From Planosporangium sp963837285 (GTDB lineage: Bacteria; Actinomycetota; Actinomycetes; Mycobacteriales; Micromonosporaceae), in contig CAWIMS010000005.1 of assembly GCA_963837285.1 (NCBI GenBank), positions 372,001 to 436,000 of the forward strand: a stretch of DNA of 64,000 bases, in the 5' to 3' direction. A program made the position numbers and the translations under genes. Each line of letters starts with the position of its first letter. Position 1 is the first letter of the stretch. The notes below the pieces were generated by a model. It was not told the DNA's origin and made no database searches. It saw nothing but the letters and a program-made list of their open reading frames with translations. Of the stretch, positions 33,052 to 42,553 are shown one piece after another.

Positions 33052-33807
33052 ATGAAGATCGCAGTGGCGGGAGCGACCGGGCGAGTCGGCCGGCACATCA
33101 TCGACGTGGTCAAGGAGAACGGGCACGAGGCGGTCGCGATGTCGCGGAGTTCCGGGGTGGACGTGGTCACCGGGGACGGCCTGGCCGACGCGCTGACCGG
33201 CGTGGATTGGATCATCGATGCGGCCACCGGGCCGTCACCGGACGAGCAGGAGGCGACCGCGTTCTTCACCGCCGCGGCGCGGAACCTGCAGCAGGCGGGC
33301 GAGCGGGCCGGCGTACGGGGGATCGTGGTGGTGTCCATCATCGGGATCGACCGGGGCAAGGGCGGCGGCTACTACGCGGCGAAGCTGGAGCACGAGCGGG
33401 CCATGCTCGCCGGGCCGGTGCCGGTGCGGATCCTGCGCGCCTCGCAGTTCCACGAGTTCGTCGAGGAGCTGATGGCGTGGGGCCGGCAGGGCGACGTGGC
33501 GTACGTGCCGAGGATGAGGACCCAGCCGGTGGCCGCGCGCAACGTCGCCGAGGCGCTCGCCGGCCTCGTGACCGCCGGCCAGGACGGATCCATCGTGGAG
33601 ATCGCCGGGCCGCGGGTGGAGAACCTGCCCGACCTGGCGACCCTGCTCGCCGCCCGGCGCGGCGACCCGGTCAAGGTGGAGGCGGTCAGCAACCCGGCCG
33701 ACCCGATGACCGACGCGTACGAGTCCGGCGTGCTGCTGCCCGGCCCGCACGCCATCCTCGCCGGCCCGACCTTCGAGGATTGGCTCGACGCGTCCATGAC
33801 GCTCTGA
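33052..33807 (+). CDS. NAD(P)-binding NmrA-like protein
   Basis: The product is 251 aa, an atypical short-chain dehydrogenase fold. The glycine-rich loop IAVAGATGRVGRHIIDVV lies at residues 3-20. AATGPSPDEQEATAFF and YYAAKLEHERAMLAG (the YxxxK position) follow. The C-terminal segment has PVAARNVAEALAGLV and PRVENLPDLATLLAARRG, matching NmrA/TMR-like NAD(P)H-quinone reductases and redox-sensing proteins. It is divergent from the ECF41-like sigma factor and is its likely target. AGGAGAG lies 8 bases before ATG 33052. Confidence 0.88.
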   Translation: MKIAVAGATGRVGRHIIDVVKENGHEAVAMSRSSGVDVVTGDGLADALTGVDWIIDAATGPSPDEQEATAFFTAAARNLQQAGERAGVRGIVVVSIIGIDRGKGGGYYAAKLEHERAMLAGPVPVRILRASQFHEFVEELMAWGRQGDVAYVPRMRTQPVAARNVAEALAGLVTAGQDGSIVEIAGPRVENLPDLATLLAARRGDPVKVEAVSNPADPMTDAYESGVLLPGPHAILAGPTFEDWLDASMTL

Positions 33808-33822
33808 CGAGGCGGGCTGGCA

Positions 33823-33871
33823 TGATCGTGAAGGATCCGGGACGCCGGACGCCCCGGATCCCTCACGATCA
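33823..33871 (+). terminator. Stem-loop terminator behind the NmrA-like gene
   Basis: The arms are TGATCGTGAAGGATCCGGG (33823-33841) and a 19-base inverse with one mismatch (33853-33871), closing an 11-base loop. It starts 16 bases after the stop. There is no U-tract, as in many actinobacterial terminators. The stem sequence is so regular that it may be a dispersed repeat. Confidence 0.75.
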
Positions 33872-33882
33872 CGAAATTTCGC

Positions 33883-34068
33883 TCAACCGATGCCGTACTG
33901 ATCAAGCATCCGGCCGTCGCCGAGCAGGTGCGAGCCGCAGTCGGCGGCCGCCTGTACACAGCCGGCGATCCAGGTCCTCTCGATGTCCGGCTGCCATCCG
34001 TTGATCCAGCCCCCGGAGGCGCCGGTCGCGAGGCGCCAGGCCGACGTGCCGGCCGTCGCCGTGACCAT
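33883..34068 (-). pseudogene. C-terminal fragment of an unidentified gene
   Basis: The minus frame reads GGWINGWQPDIERTWIAGC, then QAAADCGSHLLGDGRMLDQY and a stop at 33883-33885. Codon third positions are G/C-rich like real genes. The family is not recognised. It ends abruptly near 34060 where, on the other strand, an amino-acid permease remnant begins, as if two genes had been joined by a deletion. Confidence 0.35.
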
Positions 34069-34650
34069 CTCCGCCCTCCGCCAGCGTCAACCCCGCGCCA
34101 CCATCGGGTTCGCGGTACTCACTCTGATCCTGCTGTACGCCCTTGGCGCGAACGTCATCGAGAAGCCCGACGGCATCGTCATCTCGGCGATGTTCATCGC
34201 CGGTATCATCGTGGTCTCGCTGGTCTCACGGGTGTCACGGACGACCGAGCTACGCGCCGACCGGATCGAGTTCGACGGCACGGCTCGACAGTTCATCACC
34301 GACAGCCTGGCCCATGACGGTGCCCTCGCCATCATCGCCAACCGCCGGCAGGCCGGCGGTTGGCCGGCGTGGCGATGCCGCGGAGTACGCCGCCAAGGGG
34401 GCCGCCCAGCGCGGCATCAACCCGGTGCCCGGCAGCGCGGACGTCCTCTTCCTGGAGATCGACGTCATCGACCCGTGCGAGTTCAGCGACGTGCTACGGG
34501 TACACGGCGTCGAGGTGGACGGGCACCGCATCCTGCGCGCGGACAGCCCGGCCGGGCCGAACGCGATCGCCGCGGTCCTGCTCGCGTTGCGTGACACCAC
34601 CGGGGTACGCCCGCACGCACACTTCGCCGCCCCGCGATCCACGTCGGCTG
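34045..34650 (+). pseudogene. APC-type amino-acid permease, C-terminal remnant with frameshift
   Basis: Two frames join to give the C-terminus of an APC-superfamily permease. The first runs RATIGFAVLTLILLYALGAN and GIVISAMFIAGIIVVSLVSR (last membrane helices) and then TTELRADRIEFDGTARQFIT. After a shift near 34360 the second continues AEYAAKGAAQRGINPVPG, VDGHRILRADSPAGPNAIAA and RPHAHF. The cytoplasmic tail is conserved in large actinobacterial permeases. The first ten or so helices are absent. It runs into the end of the alpha/beta hydrolase gene. Confidence 0.75.
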
Positions 34651-34660
34651 ACCGGCCGGG

Positions 34661-35833
34661 TCAACGGGCGGTGCCGGCGAGAAAGGCTCGAAGGGCGGTC
34701 TCGTACCGGCCGGGGTCGACGTTCCACGAGCCGGTGTGCTCGCCGCCGCTGGTGGCGACCAGGGTGACCAGATCGGGACGGAGACGGGCCAACCGCAACG
34801 CCTGGTCCGGCGGCACGGTCGTGTCCGACCGGTCGACGAACAGCAGCACCGGCACCCGCAGCCGCGGGGCGTACGTGAGTTGGTTCAAACCGTCCAGCGA
34901 CAGCCCGGCGCGCTGTTCGACCAGCGTCTCCGCGGTCCACGTCAACGGTTGCGGCAGATGCCGCTGCGCCGCCTGCAGGTCGAGGGTCGCCCTCCAGTCC
35001 AGCACCGGGGAGTCGAGCACCAGACCACGGACGTACGCGGCGTCCGCGGGTGGCATCCGCCGCAGCGCCGTGAGCACCATGCCGCCGCCCATCGACCAGC
35101 CGTACAGGATCACCGACCGGGCTCCGTGGGCCCGCGCGTACCCGATGGCGGCGGCGACATCGCGCCACTCGGTGTCGCCGAGGTGGTAAGACCGGTCCGG
35201 GCTGGCCGGGGCGCCGGTGTCATTGCGATACGTGATCGCCAGCGTGGGAACGCCGGCGGCCGCCAGCGCGGGCAGGACGCGCAGGGTCTCCGCCCGGCTC
35301 GCGCCGCGTCCGTGTACCGCGATGACCCATGTGCTGAGCGGGGCGCTCGTCGTGGGTGGGACGTACCAGGCCGGGGCGCCGCCGAGCGGTTCGGGCACGG
35401 TCACCGGCTCGAACGCCAGGCCGCGGGCGGTCTTCGGGTCGCCCGCGTACACGAACGTGTCCATGTACGCGTGCGCGCCGGTGGTCAGGCTGCCGCTGGT
35501 GACCCGCGTCACCGTGCGGCTCACGGTGCCGCCGTGGCCGCTGACGTGGTCGTCGAGGACGGCGTGGCCGCCCGGCCAGGTCAACCCGAAGCGGACCGGC
35601 CGCGCGGCGCTGAAGCCACCATCGAGTACCACGGCATCGCCCGACACCGACCGCACCGTGATCGGATAGCTGGCCGTGTCGAGATGCAGCACCTGGGAGG
35701 AGAAGTACCAGCCCAGGGCGAAGGTGACGACGACGACCAGGACCACCGCGATCACCGCGCTGACGATCAGCCGGACGGCCAGGCGGGTGCTCCGGCGCGG
35801 TCCGGCGGCGGCGCTGTCCCTGGCTCCCGTCAC
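34661..35833 (-). CDS. Membrane-anchored alpha/beta hydrolase
   Basis: The product is about 390 aa from GTG 35833. One N-terminal membrane helix (LIVSAVIAVVLVVVVTFALG) anchors the protein and the rest faces outward. The catalytic elbow is ILYGWSMGGGMVL (GWSMG) with HGRGAS for the oxyanion. The acid Asp is in LLFVDRSDTTVPPDQAL and the His in GGEHTGSWN. Relatives are annotated as lysophospholipase-like or prolyl-oligopeptidase-like hydrolases; the substrate is unknown. An ATG at 35914 would extend it by 27 residues but overlaps the divergent gene's start, so I prefer the GTG. It converges with a decayed permease. Confidence 0.82.
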   Translation of the reverse strand: MTGARDSAAAGPRRSTRLAVRLIVSAVIAVVLVVVVTFALGWYFSSQVLHLDTASYPITVRSVSGDAVVLDGGFSAARPVRFGLTWPGGHAVLDDHVSGHGGTVSRTVTRVTSGSLTTGAHAYMDTFVYAGDPKTARGLAFEPVTVPEPLGGAPAWYVPPTTSAPLSTWVIAVHGRGASRAETLRVLPALAAAGVPTLAITYRNDTGAPASPDRSYHLGDTEWRDVAAAIGYARAHGARSVILYGWSMGGGMVLTALRRMPPADAAYVRGLVLDSPVLDWRATLDLQAAQRHLPQPLTWTAETLVEQRAGLSLDGLNQLTYAPRLRVPVLLFVDRSDTTVPPDQALRLARLRPDLVTLVATSGGEHTGSWNVDPGRYETALRAFLAGTAR

Positions 35834-35912
35834 GACCGACAGCGTACGACTCAGCCTTACCCCGTCGCCGTCACCCACGGTCCAACTGGACCATGCATGC
35901 TCTGCTGTTGGC

Positions 35913-36550
35913 ATGAGACGACGGGGGTGCCTGGTTCTGGCTGTGGCGCTGCTCCTCGCCGGCGCCGGCGGTGTGGTCGGCTGGCGGTGGTGGCACGACC
36001 GGCCGCCGTACGGGCCGGACGCGCTGAGTGCCCGGGCCACGCTTCAGCTCGTTGACCAGGCGACCGCGGACGCCGCGCTCAACCGGTCAACGGGGAAGTA
36101 GCCGGTGACGGTGACCAGATCTTTCTTGGACGGGTCACCTGGACCCGGCCGCCCCATCCGCACGGCGACGGCTCCTTCCGGATCGTTGTGCTGGACAAGC
36201 GCAGCCATCTCATGCCCGGCTTCATCGCCGCGACGTCGGCCAGACCCGACGACATTGCCTCAGGCATGGACGGATCTCTTGACATCGCGCAGAAGCGCTA
36301 CCCGTGGCTGCGAGGCGTCGGTACCCGGGAGATCAACGGGTCGTCCTGGAGCACGGGCTGTGCCATCACCGTGTCGTCGGTAGACGCATCACCGGTGACA
36401 TTCCAGACCGTGCTCCACACGGCACGCCCGCACACACCGCCTGAGCAGATGGTGGCCACCGCACCCGCGGCAGCGCAAGACCTGTTGGTTGCCCTGATCA
36501 GTGTGGGTGCCAGCGGTCAGGTGTATTGGGCGCAGCGGCTTCTGAACTGA
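35913..36550 (+). pseudogene. Secreted hypothetical protein split by one frameshift
   Basis: From ATG 35913 the first frame gives a signal or anchor helix (LVLAVALLLAGAGGVVGW) and 62 residues up to TAG at 36099-36101. The second frame takes over at about 36080 and runs QIFLGRVTWTRPPHPHGD, then FRIVVLDKRSHLMPGFIA to TGA at 36548-36550. Joined, they make a single polypeptide of about 210 residues, a typical length for a secreted actinobacterial hypothetical. One inserted or missing base near 36075-36090 explains the break. No family was recognised. Confidence 0.6.
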
Positions 36551-36679
36551 CGAACGCAAGCCCGGAGGCGGAGCCGCCGCGGTGGGCCCGCGGGAAACCG
36601 ACACCATAAGGCATTGACCTGCCGATACGTGCAGAAGCAGGCTGTAGCCGAACCCTAACGATCGGAAAGGGATGATCCC

Positions 36680-37141
36680 ATGGCAGGCACGCTCAGCCCT
36701 TGGCCGCTCGTCCGGCAGGGCGACCAGGACCACCCGGTCCGGACCCTGCAGTACCTGCTTCGCGCCCGCGGTCACACGGTCACGGTCGACGGCATCTTCG
36801 GCCCCAAGACCGACGCCGCCGTGCGCGCCTTCCAGCGGGAGCGATCGCTTGCCGTGGACGGCATCGTCGGCCCAGACACCTGGCGCGCCCTCATCGTCGA
36901 GGTCCAGAAGGGTAGCCAGGGAGACGCTGTCCGTGGTGTCCAGGAGGAGTTCCAGTTCCGCAACCTGTCCGGCGACCCGAGCAAGGGCCTGCAGATCGAC
37001 GGCATCTTCGGCCCCAAGACCGACGCCGCGGTACGCGGGTTCCAGCAGGCCATCGCTCAGGACGTACCATCCATGGCCGTCGACGGGATCGTCGGCCCGA
37101 TGACCTGGCAGGCACTGGTCAGCGGGATGCTCGCCGGCTAG
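36680..37141 (+). CDS. Protein of two peptidoglycan-binding (PG_binding_1) domains
   Basis: The product is 153 aa made of two near-identical modules. In each, VRTLQYLLRARGHTV-type helices lead to VDGIFGPKTDAAVRAFQ and VDGIVGPDTW (or GPMTW). These bind peptidoglycan or related ligands. No signal peptide or enzymatic domain is present, which is odd for a wall-binding protein. Cytoplasmic members occur as phage- or toxin-associated proteins or may be released by other means. A 34-bp exact repeat is shared by the modules (36786-36819 and 36996-37029). GGAAAGGG precedes ATG 36680, and a possible -35 TTGACC lies 60 bp upstream. Confidence 0.85.
   Translation: MAGTLSPWPLVRQGDQDHPVRTLQYLLRARGHTVTVDGIFGPKTDAAVRAFQRERSLAVDGIVGPDTWRALIVEVQKGSQGDAVRGVQEEFQFRNLSGDPSKGLQIDGIFGPKTDAAVRGFQQAIAQDVPSMAVDGIVGPMTWQALVSGMLAG
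36786..37029. repeat. 34-bp exact direct repeat within the peptidoglycan-binding gene
   Basis: The copies lie at 36786-36819 and 36996-37029, 210 bp apart, and each begins TCGACGGCATCTTCGG. They encode the conserved DGIFGPKTDAAV segment of each module. Identity down to third positions points to a recent duplication or gene conversion rather than selection on protein alone. Confidence 0.9.
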
Positions 37142-37287
37142 GTCACGATCCTGGACCGAGCTCGCCTGCCCACTTGACACCGCCGCCGACGCATTCTTCC
37201 GGCACGTCGCGACCGGCCCCCGGCTTCGACGCGGACGGAGTCGACTAATCAGTCGCCGTGGACGTCTGTTCGCGGTAGAACCAGGAC

Positions 37288-38115
37288 ATGACTGAACGAC
37301 GGCTGCCCGGCGGGCGCATTTTCGGAGCCGTACACGTCGGCGACGAGGTCCGCCGCCCCACGCAGCTGTGGACGGCGACCGTGCACTCGGTGCTGCGGCA
37401 TCTGGAAGACGTCGGCTTCGACGGCGCTCCGCGCGCCCTCGGCTTCGATGACCAGGGCCGCGAACGGCTGACGTTCCTGCCCGGCCAGACCCTGGGCGAG
37501 ACCCAGCCATGGCCGGATTGGTTGCGCTGCGACGATGCGCTCCGGCAGGTTGGTACGTGGCTGCGGAGGCTGCACGACGCGACCGCGACATTCCGGCCGG
37601 ACGCCGACGCCGTCTGGTTCACCGGCCGGCCGTGGCAGCCGGGACTTCTGATCGGTCACCTGGATGCGTCGCCGTGGAACGCCGTGTGGGCCGACGGCGC
37701 CCTGGTCGGCTTCGTCGACTGGGACACTGCCAGCCCGTCCCGGCGCGAGGATGACCTGGCGTTCTCGGCGCTGACCTGGGTGCCACTGCTGACCGCGGAG
37801 ATCGCCGAGAACGTCGGATTCGGTGACGCGGCCGACCGGCGCCGGCGGTTCCATCTGCTTCTGGACGCGTACGGATACACCGGCGACCGAGCCGCGATCC
37901 GCGACGCGATCATCGGGCGGGTCGAGCGCAACGTCGCGGTGATCCGGCGGCTCGCCGACGGCGGTGAGCCGACCTTCCAGCGCCTGCTGCCGTGGGCCGC
38001 GGACCTGGAACGCTCCGGAAACGAGGTGGCCGAGCTGCCCGACGAGTTCTGGCAGCGACCGGGCAGGCAACCCGTCGATCGCCGCCTACCTGACGAAGCC
38101 GGGCCGGCTGATTAG
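37288..38115 (+). CDS. APH-type phosphotransferase
   Basis: The product is 275 aa. The N-lobe is in VRRPTQLWTATVHSVLRHLE and the catalytic loop is LIGHLDASPWNAVW. It retains the Asp and Asn, but the residue after His is Leu where relatives have Gly or Asn (HGD or HND). The metal-binding Asp is in GFVDWDTASPSRREDD. The family phosphorylates aminoglycosides and other small molecules. This branch, with a D-A-S-P-W-N loop, is chromosomal and uncharacterised. ATG 37288 sits 8 bases after CCAGG. Its end overlaps by four bases the stop of the minus-strand zinc-finger remnant. Confidence 0.85.
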   Translation: MTERRLPGGRIFGAVHVGDEVRRPTQLWTATVHSVLRHLEDVGFDGAPRALGFDDQGRERLTFLPGQTLGETQPWPDWLRCDDALRQVGTWLRRLHDATATFRPDADAVWFTGRPWQPGLLIGHLDASPWNAVWADGALVGFVDWDTASPSRREDDLAFSALTWVPLLTAEIAENVGFGDAADRRRRFHLLLDAYGYTGDRAAIRDAIIGRVERNVAVIRRLADGGEPTFQRLLPWAADLERSGNEVAELPDEFWQRPGRQPVDRRLPDEAGPAD

Positions 38116-38330
38116 GCCTCTGCCGCGCCGGTCACCGCGGCGAGGAGCGCATGGAAGTCTTCCGAACACGGTCCACAAGCACGCAGGTGCGCGGCAATGC
38201 CGGGGTACTGCTGCGCCGCACCCCGGCGCCGTACCGTTCGTGGTCACCTTCGACGCCCGCGGCCATCTCCTGCTGGCCGAGGCCGCGGTCGTACCGTCAC
38301 GGTTCCCGGCGCCGTCGGCGGAGAAGGCAT
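38112..38330 (-). pseudogene. Small zinc-finger (anti-sigma-like) gene, frameshifted
   Basis: AGGAGG lies 5 bases before an ATG at 38330, but that frame stops after about 27 codons. The good C-terminal part is in another frame, YPGIAAHLRACGPCSEDF followed by HALLAAVTGAAEA and TAA at 38112-38114. It carries the H-x3-C-x2-C zinc motif of anti-sigma (zf-HC2) proteins. At least one frameshift lies between. It follows the (Fe-S) oxidoreductase gene and shares its indel-rich state. Confidence 0.4.
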
Positions 38331-38407
38331 CGTCGCCTCCTGACCCCACACCGTCACCGTGCCCTGCCGGCCGACGCTGTCCGGCCGGCAGAGGTCCGGA
38401 CAAGCCC

Positions 38408-40546
38408 TCAGCCGGTACCGGTGCCGTCGCCGGTCCCCCGCACCGACCGCAGCAGTACCTCCGAGACGTCGGCGACCCGCACGTTCCCGGCGGCACCGTC
38501 GCGTTGCTGCGCCGCCGCCACACCGTCGGTGAGCATGACGATGCAGTACGGGCAGGCCGCGGTGACCAGTTCGGCGCCGGTACCGATCGCCTCGGTGCTG
38601 CGGGTCTCGTTGATCCGGGTGCCGATCTGCTCCTCCATCCACATGCGGGCGCCGCCCGCTCCACAGCAGAACGACGTCTCACGGTTGCGCGGCATCTCGT
38701 TGAGCCGTACGCCCGGAACGCTGCCGAGGATGTCGCGGGGCGGCTCGAAGACCCGGTTGTGCCGACCCAGGTAGCACGGGTCGTGGTAGGTGACGGTGGT
38801 GTCCACCTTGTGCGCCGGGACGAGCCGGCCCTCGGCGACCAGCCGGGCCAGCAACTGGGTGTGGTGCACGACCTCGTACACCCCGCCGAGCTGGGGGTAC
38901 TCGTTGCCGAGACGCGTTGAAGCAGTGCGCGCAGGTCACCACGATCTTCCTCGCGCCGATGGCGTTGAGCGTCTCCACGTTCTGCTTCCCCAGCTCCTGG
39001 AACAGGAACTCCTGGCCCATCCGACGCGCCGGGTCGCCGGTGCACCTCTCCCCGCCGCCAAGCACCATGAACTCGACACCGGCCTCGTGCAGCAGCTCGG
39101 CCACCGTACGGGTGGTCTTCTTGGCGTTGTCGTCCAGCGCGCCGGCGCAGCCGACCCAGAGCAGGTACTCGACGTCGTCGGGAAGCCGGTCCTCGCCGTT
39201 CGCGCCGAGCACGCGTACCTCGAACGGCAGCCCGGCGGTCCATTCGGTGCGGGCCTTCGCACCGCGACCCCAGGGGTCGCCGGCCCGCTCCAGGTTGCGC
39301 AGCAGGGTGTTGCGCCTCCTTCGGGAACTGCGACTCGATCAGAACCTGGTACCGGCGCATGTCCACGATGTGGTCGACATGCTCGATGTCGACCGGGCAC
39401 TGCTCCACGCAGGCGCCACAGGTGACGCACGACCACAGGACGTCGGGGTCGATGACGCCGCCGGCGTCGGCCGGGCCGACCAGGGGCCGCTCCGCCTCGG
39501 CGAGCACATTGGCGGGCAGCTTCGCCCGTTCCTCGTCCGAGGCGGCCAGCAGGTACGGCGCCTTGGCCAGCGCGTGGTCGCGCAGGTTCATGATCAGCAG
39601 CTTGGGGCTCAGCGGCTTGTCGGTGTTCCAGGCCGGGCACTGCGACTGGCAACGGCCGCATTCGGTACACGTCGCGAAGTCCAGCATGCCCTTCCAGGTG
39701 AAGTCCTCGATGACGCCGCGGCCGATCTTGTCGTCCTCGCCCGGATCCTCGAAGTCGACCGCCGTGCCGCCGGAGTACACCGGCAGCAGCGGACCCAGGC
39801 CGCGCGGGCGGCGGGAGAACATGACGTTGAACGGCGCCAGGAAGATGTGCAGGTGCTTGGAGTACACGACGAGCACCAGGAAGGCGAGCACGACGCCGAG
39901 CGAGCCGAGGACGCCGACCGTCTCCAGCACGTCGTTGGCGGTGCGCCCGAGCCGGCCGAGCCAGTCGGCGACGGCCTCGGACGCGAACGCCCCGTGCGCG
40001 GTACGGGAAGTTGCCGGTGTTGATCTGCGCGCCGCGGTAGAGCAGCAGCGTCCACATCACGTTGAAGATCATGAACAGGACGAGCCAGGCGGGCCCGAGG
40101 TGCGAGCCGAAGAACCGGGACCGGCGGCCCTTCGCGCTCGGGGCTCTGCCGCAGCCGGATCGCGGCGAACACGACCAGTCCGCACAGCACCGCGACGATG
40201 AAGAGGTCCTCAAGGAAGCCCAGCCACGCCTCGGTGCCGATGAGCGGGATGTGGAAGTCGCGGTCGAACAGCGCGCCGAACCCCTCGACGATCGTGGCGC
40301 CGAGGATCACGAACCCCCAGAACACCGCGAAGTGCGCGGCCCCCGGCACGCTCCACTTCAGCAGCTTGCGCTGCCCGAAGACCTCGGTCGCCACCGCCCA
40401 GCGCGCGGGTTCCCACGTCGCTGGTGCGGCCCGGCTCCACCGGCTGCCCGGCACGGCCCAGCCGGTAGAGCATGAACACCCGCCGACCGGCCAGCGCGAA
40501 CGCCGCCAGGCGTGATCGCCAGGCCGAGCACGAGTCGCACTGTCAT
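38408..40546 (-). pseudogene. (Fe-S)-binding oxidoreductase of the EtfAB-linked CCG type, with about six frameshifts
   Basis: The reassembled product is about 710 aa. An N-terminal membrane part (MTVRLVLGLAI, AAHFAVFWGFVILGATIVEG, NVMWTLLLYRGAQINTG, SLGVVLAFLVLVVYSKHLHI) precedes two [4Fe-4S] motifs, CTECGRCQSQCP and CVTCGACVEQCP. Two CCG cysteine-rich modules follow (VVTCAHCFN, FCCGAGGARMWMEE, CPYCIVML). The architecture matches membrane electron-transfer proteins that take electrons from EtfAB to quinone. The ORF changes frame near 40500, 40415, 40145, 40005, 39315 and 38925. ATG 40546 overlaps the etfA stop. Stops by substitution are not seen within matching stretches. See the finding on the cluster. 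Confidence 0.8.
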
Positions 40547-41560
40547 CAACGCTCCTGAGGATTTCGGGTACCGATGACGGGGTGAGCCTTTCGTCGCCTG
40601 ATCTCCGCGAGCAGCTCCGGCACCACCTCGGTGCAGGTCGCCGACGACCGCCGAGATCGGCGACTGCCGAAGATGGGCGCCGCCGGGTCGCGGTCGATGG
40701 CCACGATGGTCCCGGCGCCCTGCATGCCGGCGCGGTGACGCACCGAGCCGGAGATCCCGAGGGCGAGGTAGAGGCCGGGGTGCACGATCCTGCCGACCTG
40801 GTCGACCTGTGCCTCGCGCGGGCACCAGCCCAGCTCGCGTCGCGGCGTGCGAGCCGCCGACCGCCCCGCCGAGCGCCTCGGCGACCTGGTCGACGAGGCT
40901 GGAACGAGTCCCGCGAGCCGACGCCGCGGCCACCGGCGACGACCACGGCGGCGGTGGCCAGGTCCGGCCGCGAGTCAGCGGGCCTTCGCGCGCGCGAGAC
41001 CCGCCGGACCGCCCGTACACCCGCCGGGAACGGTCACCCGAAGCGTGCGGACCGCCGGCTCGACCGGCGCCTCCTGGGGCGCGACGGACGTCGGCCCGCA
41101 CGGTGAACACCGGGATACCCCGCACAACGCTCGACTCCACCCGGTAGGAGTCGGCCAGCACCGACTGCACGGCGACCGGGCTGCCGTCCGGAGCCGTCCG
41201 GACGTCGATCGCATCGCTGATCGACCCGGAGTCCAGGCGTACCGCCACCCGGGCGGCGATCTCCTGCCCGGCCCGGCCGAGGCGATCAGAATGGCGGACG
41301 GCGAGAGCCGGCGGGCGAGCTGCGACAAGCGTCTCGACCCGGGCAGCCGCCGGATAGCTGGTCGCCTCGCGGGCGGTCACCGTGTAGACGATCGTGGCGC
41401 CGAACCGGCCCAGCAGCGCGAGCTGGCCCGGTCGGCCGGGCCGCACAGCACCGCCACCGGGATCCCGAGCCGCCGCGCGATGGTCAGCAGACGCGCACGT
41501 CGTCCGGCGCACGGTCGCATCGACGCTGCGGCGCTCCACGAGAACCAGCACCGGCCGCAC
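40546..41560 (-). pseudogene. etfA: Electron transfer flavoprotein alpha subunit, multiple frameshifts
   Basis: The conserved pieces, each in its own frame, add up to a full EtfA of about 335 aa. They are VRPVLVLVE (GTG 41560, behind GAGGAGG), LLTIARRLGIPVAVLCGPAD, ARVAVRLDSGSISDAIDV, SYRVESSVVRGIPVFTVRAD, VVVAGGRGVGSRDSF, DQVAEALGGAVGGSHAATR, and the FAD site HPGLYLALGISGSVRHRAG followed by GAGTIVAIDRDPAAPIF. The subunit binds FAD and passes electrons from acyl-CoA-type dehydrogenases to the downstream (Fe-S) protein. Around ten frame changes occur in 1 kb. Its stop overlaps the next start (TGATG), so operon order is intact. Confidence 0.78.
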
Positions 41561-41612
41561 ACGGTCCTCCTCACCATCCGTCGTCCACACGGTTACCGTA
41601 AGCCGATCCCGA

Positions 41613-42398
41613 CTACAGGAACTGGCGCTCGGCCAGAAAATCGGCCAGCCGGACAGCGGCGCTGCTCGGGTCGCCCTCGACGACGAGGTGCGCCCTGCCG
41701 TTGACCTGCGGCGTCACCGCCCGGACGGCGGTCGCGGCGGCACGCAGGCCGACCTCGGCCCGGTCGATACCGAGATCGGCCAGCGACCAGGTGCGGACCA
41801 GCTTGTGCCCGGGCGCTCGACGGTGGCCACGAACCGCGGGTAGTGCGGCTCGCCGCAACGCTCGGTGACCGAAACCACGGCTGGCAGCGCCGCGGTGAAC
41901 ATCTCCAGGCCGGCGCCGTCGTCCCGGCGGATCTCCACCTTCGTCGGACGCACCGTCAGCGCGTCGGCGAAGCACAGCGCCGCGACGCCGAGGCGCTCGG
42001 CGACCATCGCGGGCACCGCGGCATGCCGGAGTCGGCCGAGGCCGAACCACAGAGCACAAGGTCGAACCCGAGCCGGTCGACCACGGCCGCCAGCACCCGC
42101 GAGGTGGCGAGCGCGTCGGACCCGTGCAGCCCGTCGTCGAGCACGTGTACGCCCTCGTCGGCACCCAGCCACAGCGCCCTGCGCAGGGCGCCGACCGCAC
42201 CGGCCGGCCCCATCGTGACAGCGGTGATCTGCACGTCGCGCCGCCGCACGCGCTATCCGCAGCGCCTGGTCGACCGCGAACTCGTCGGCCTCGTCCAGCT
42301 GCGGCGCGCCGGCCATCCCGGGCCAGGGTGAGATCGGGGGCGAAGGGCAGGCCGGCGGTCGCGCACGGCACCTGCTTGACGAGCACCACGATCTTCAC
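41613..42398 (-). pseudogene. etfB: Electron transfer flavoprotein beta subunit, about four frameshifts
   Basis: From GTG 42398 the reassembled protein is about 262 aa. It reads VKIVVLVKQVP, then QLDEADEFAVDQALRIARAA, VQITAVTMGPAGAVGALRRA and DEGVHVLDDGLHGSDALATS. It continues LGVAALCFADALTV and PAVVSVTERCGEPHYPRF and ends AHLVVEGDPSSAAVRLADFL. This is an unmistakable EtfB, which binds AMP and shuttles electrons with EtfA. Frame changes lie near 42315, 42250, 42020 and 41815. It is the first gene of the etfB-etfA-(Fe-S) oxidoreductase operon on the minus strand, with a 52-bp gap to etfA. Confidence 0.8.
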
Positions 42399-42553
42399 GC
42401 GTGCCAGCCTCCGCTCCGCCACCGGACATGGACAATGAACGGGAGTTTAGGGCGACTGGCCGGTAACCAACAGAGCTTGCGAAACGATGGTTGCCGGCAC
42501 CACGGGTGAAATGCCACTCACTTTTGTCCGGTCGCGGCGACGGGCCTCCGCGG

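Noticed and set aside
36786..37029. Repeat pair considered as an attachment site or CRISPR-like repeat
   Set aside because: There are only two copies, and both encode the same protein motif in the same frame of one gene.
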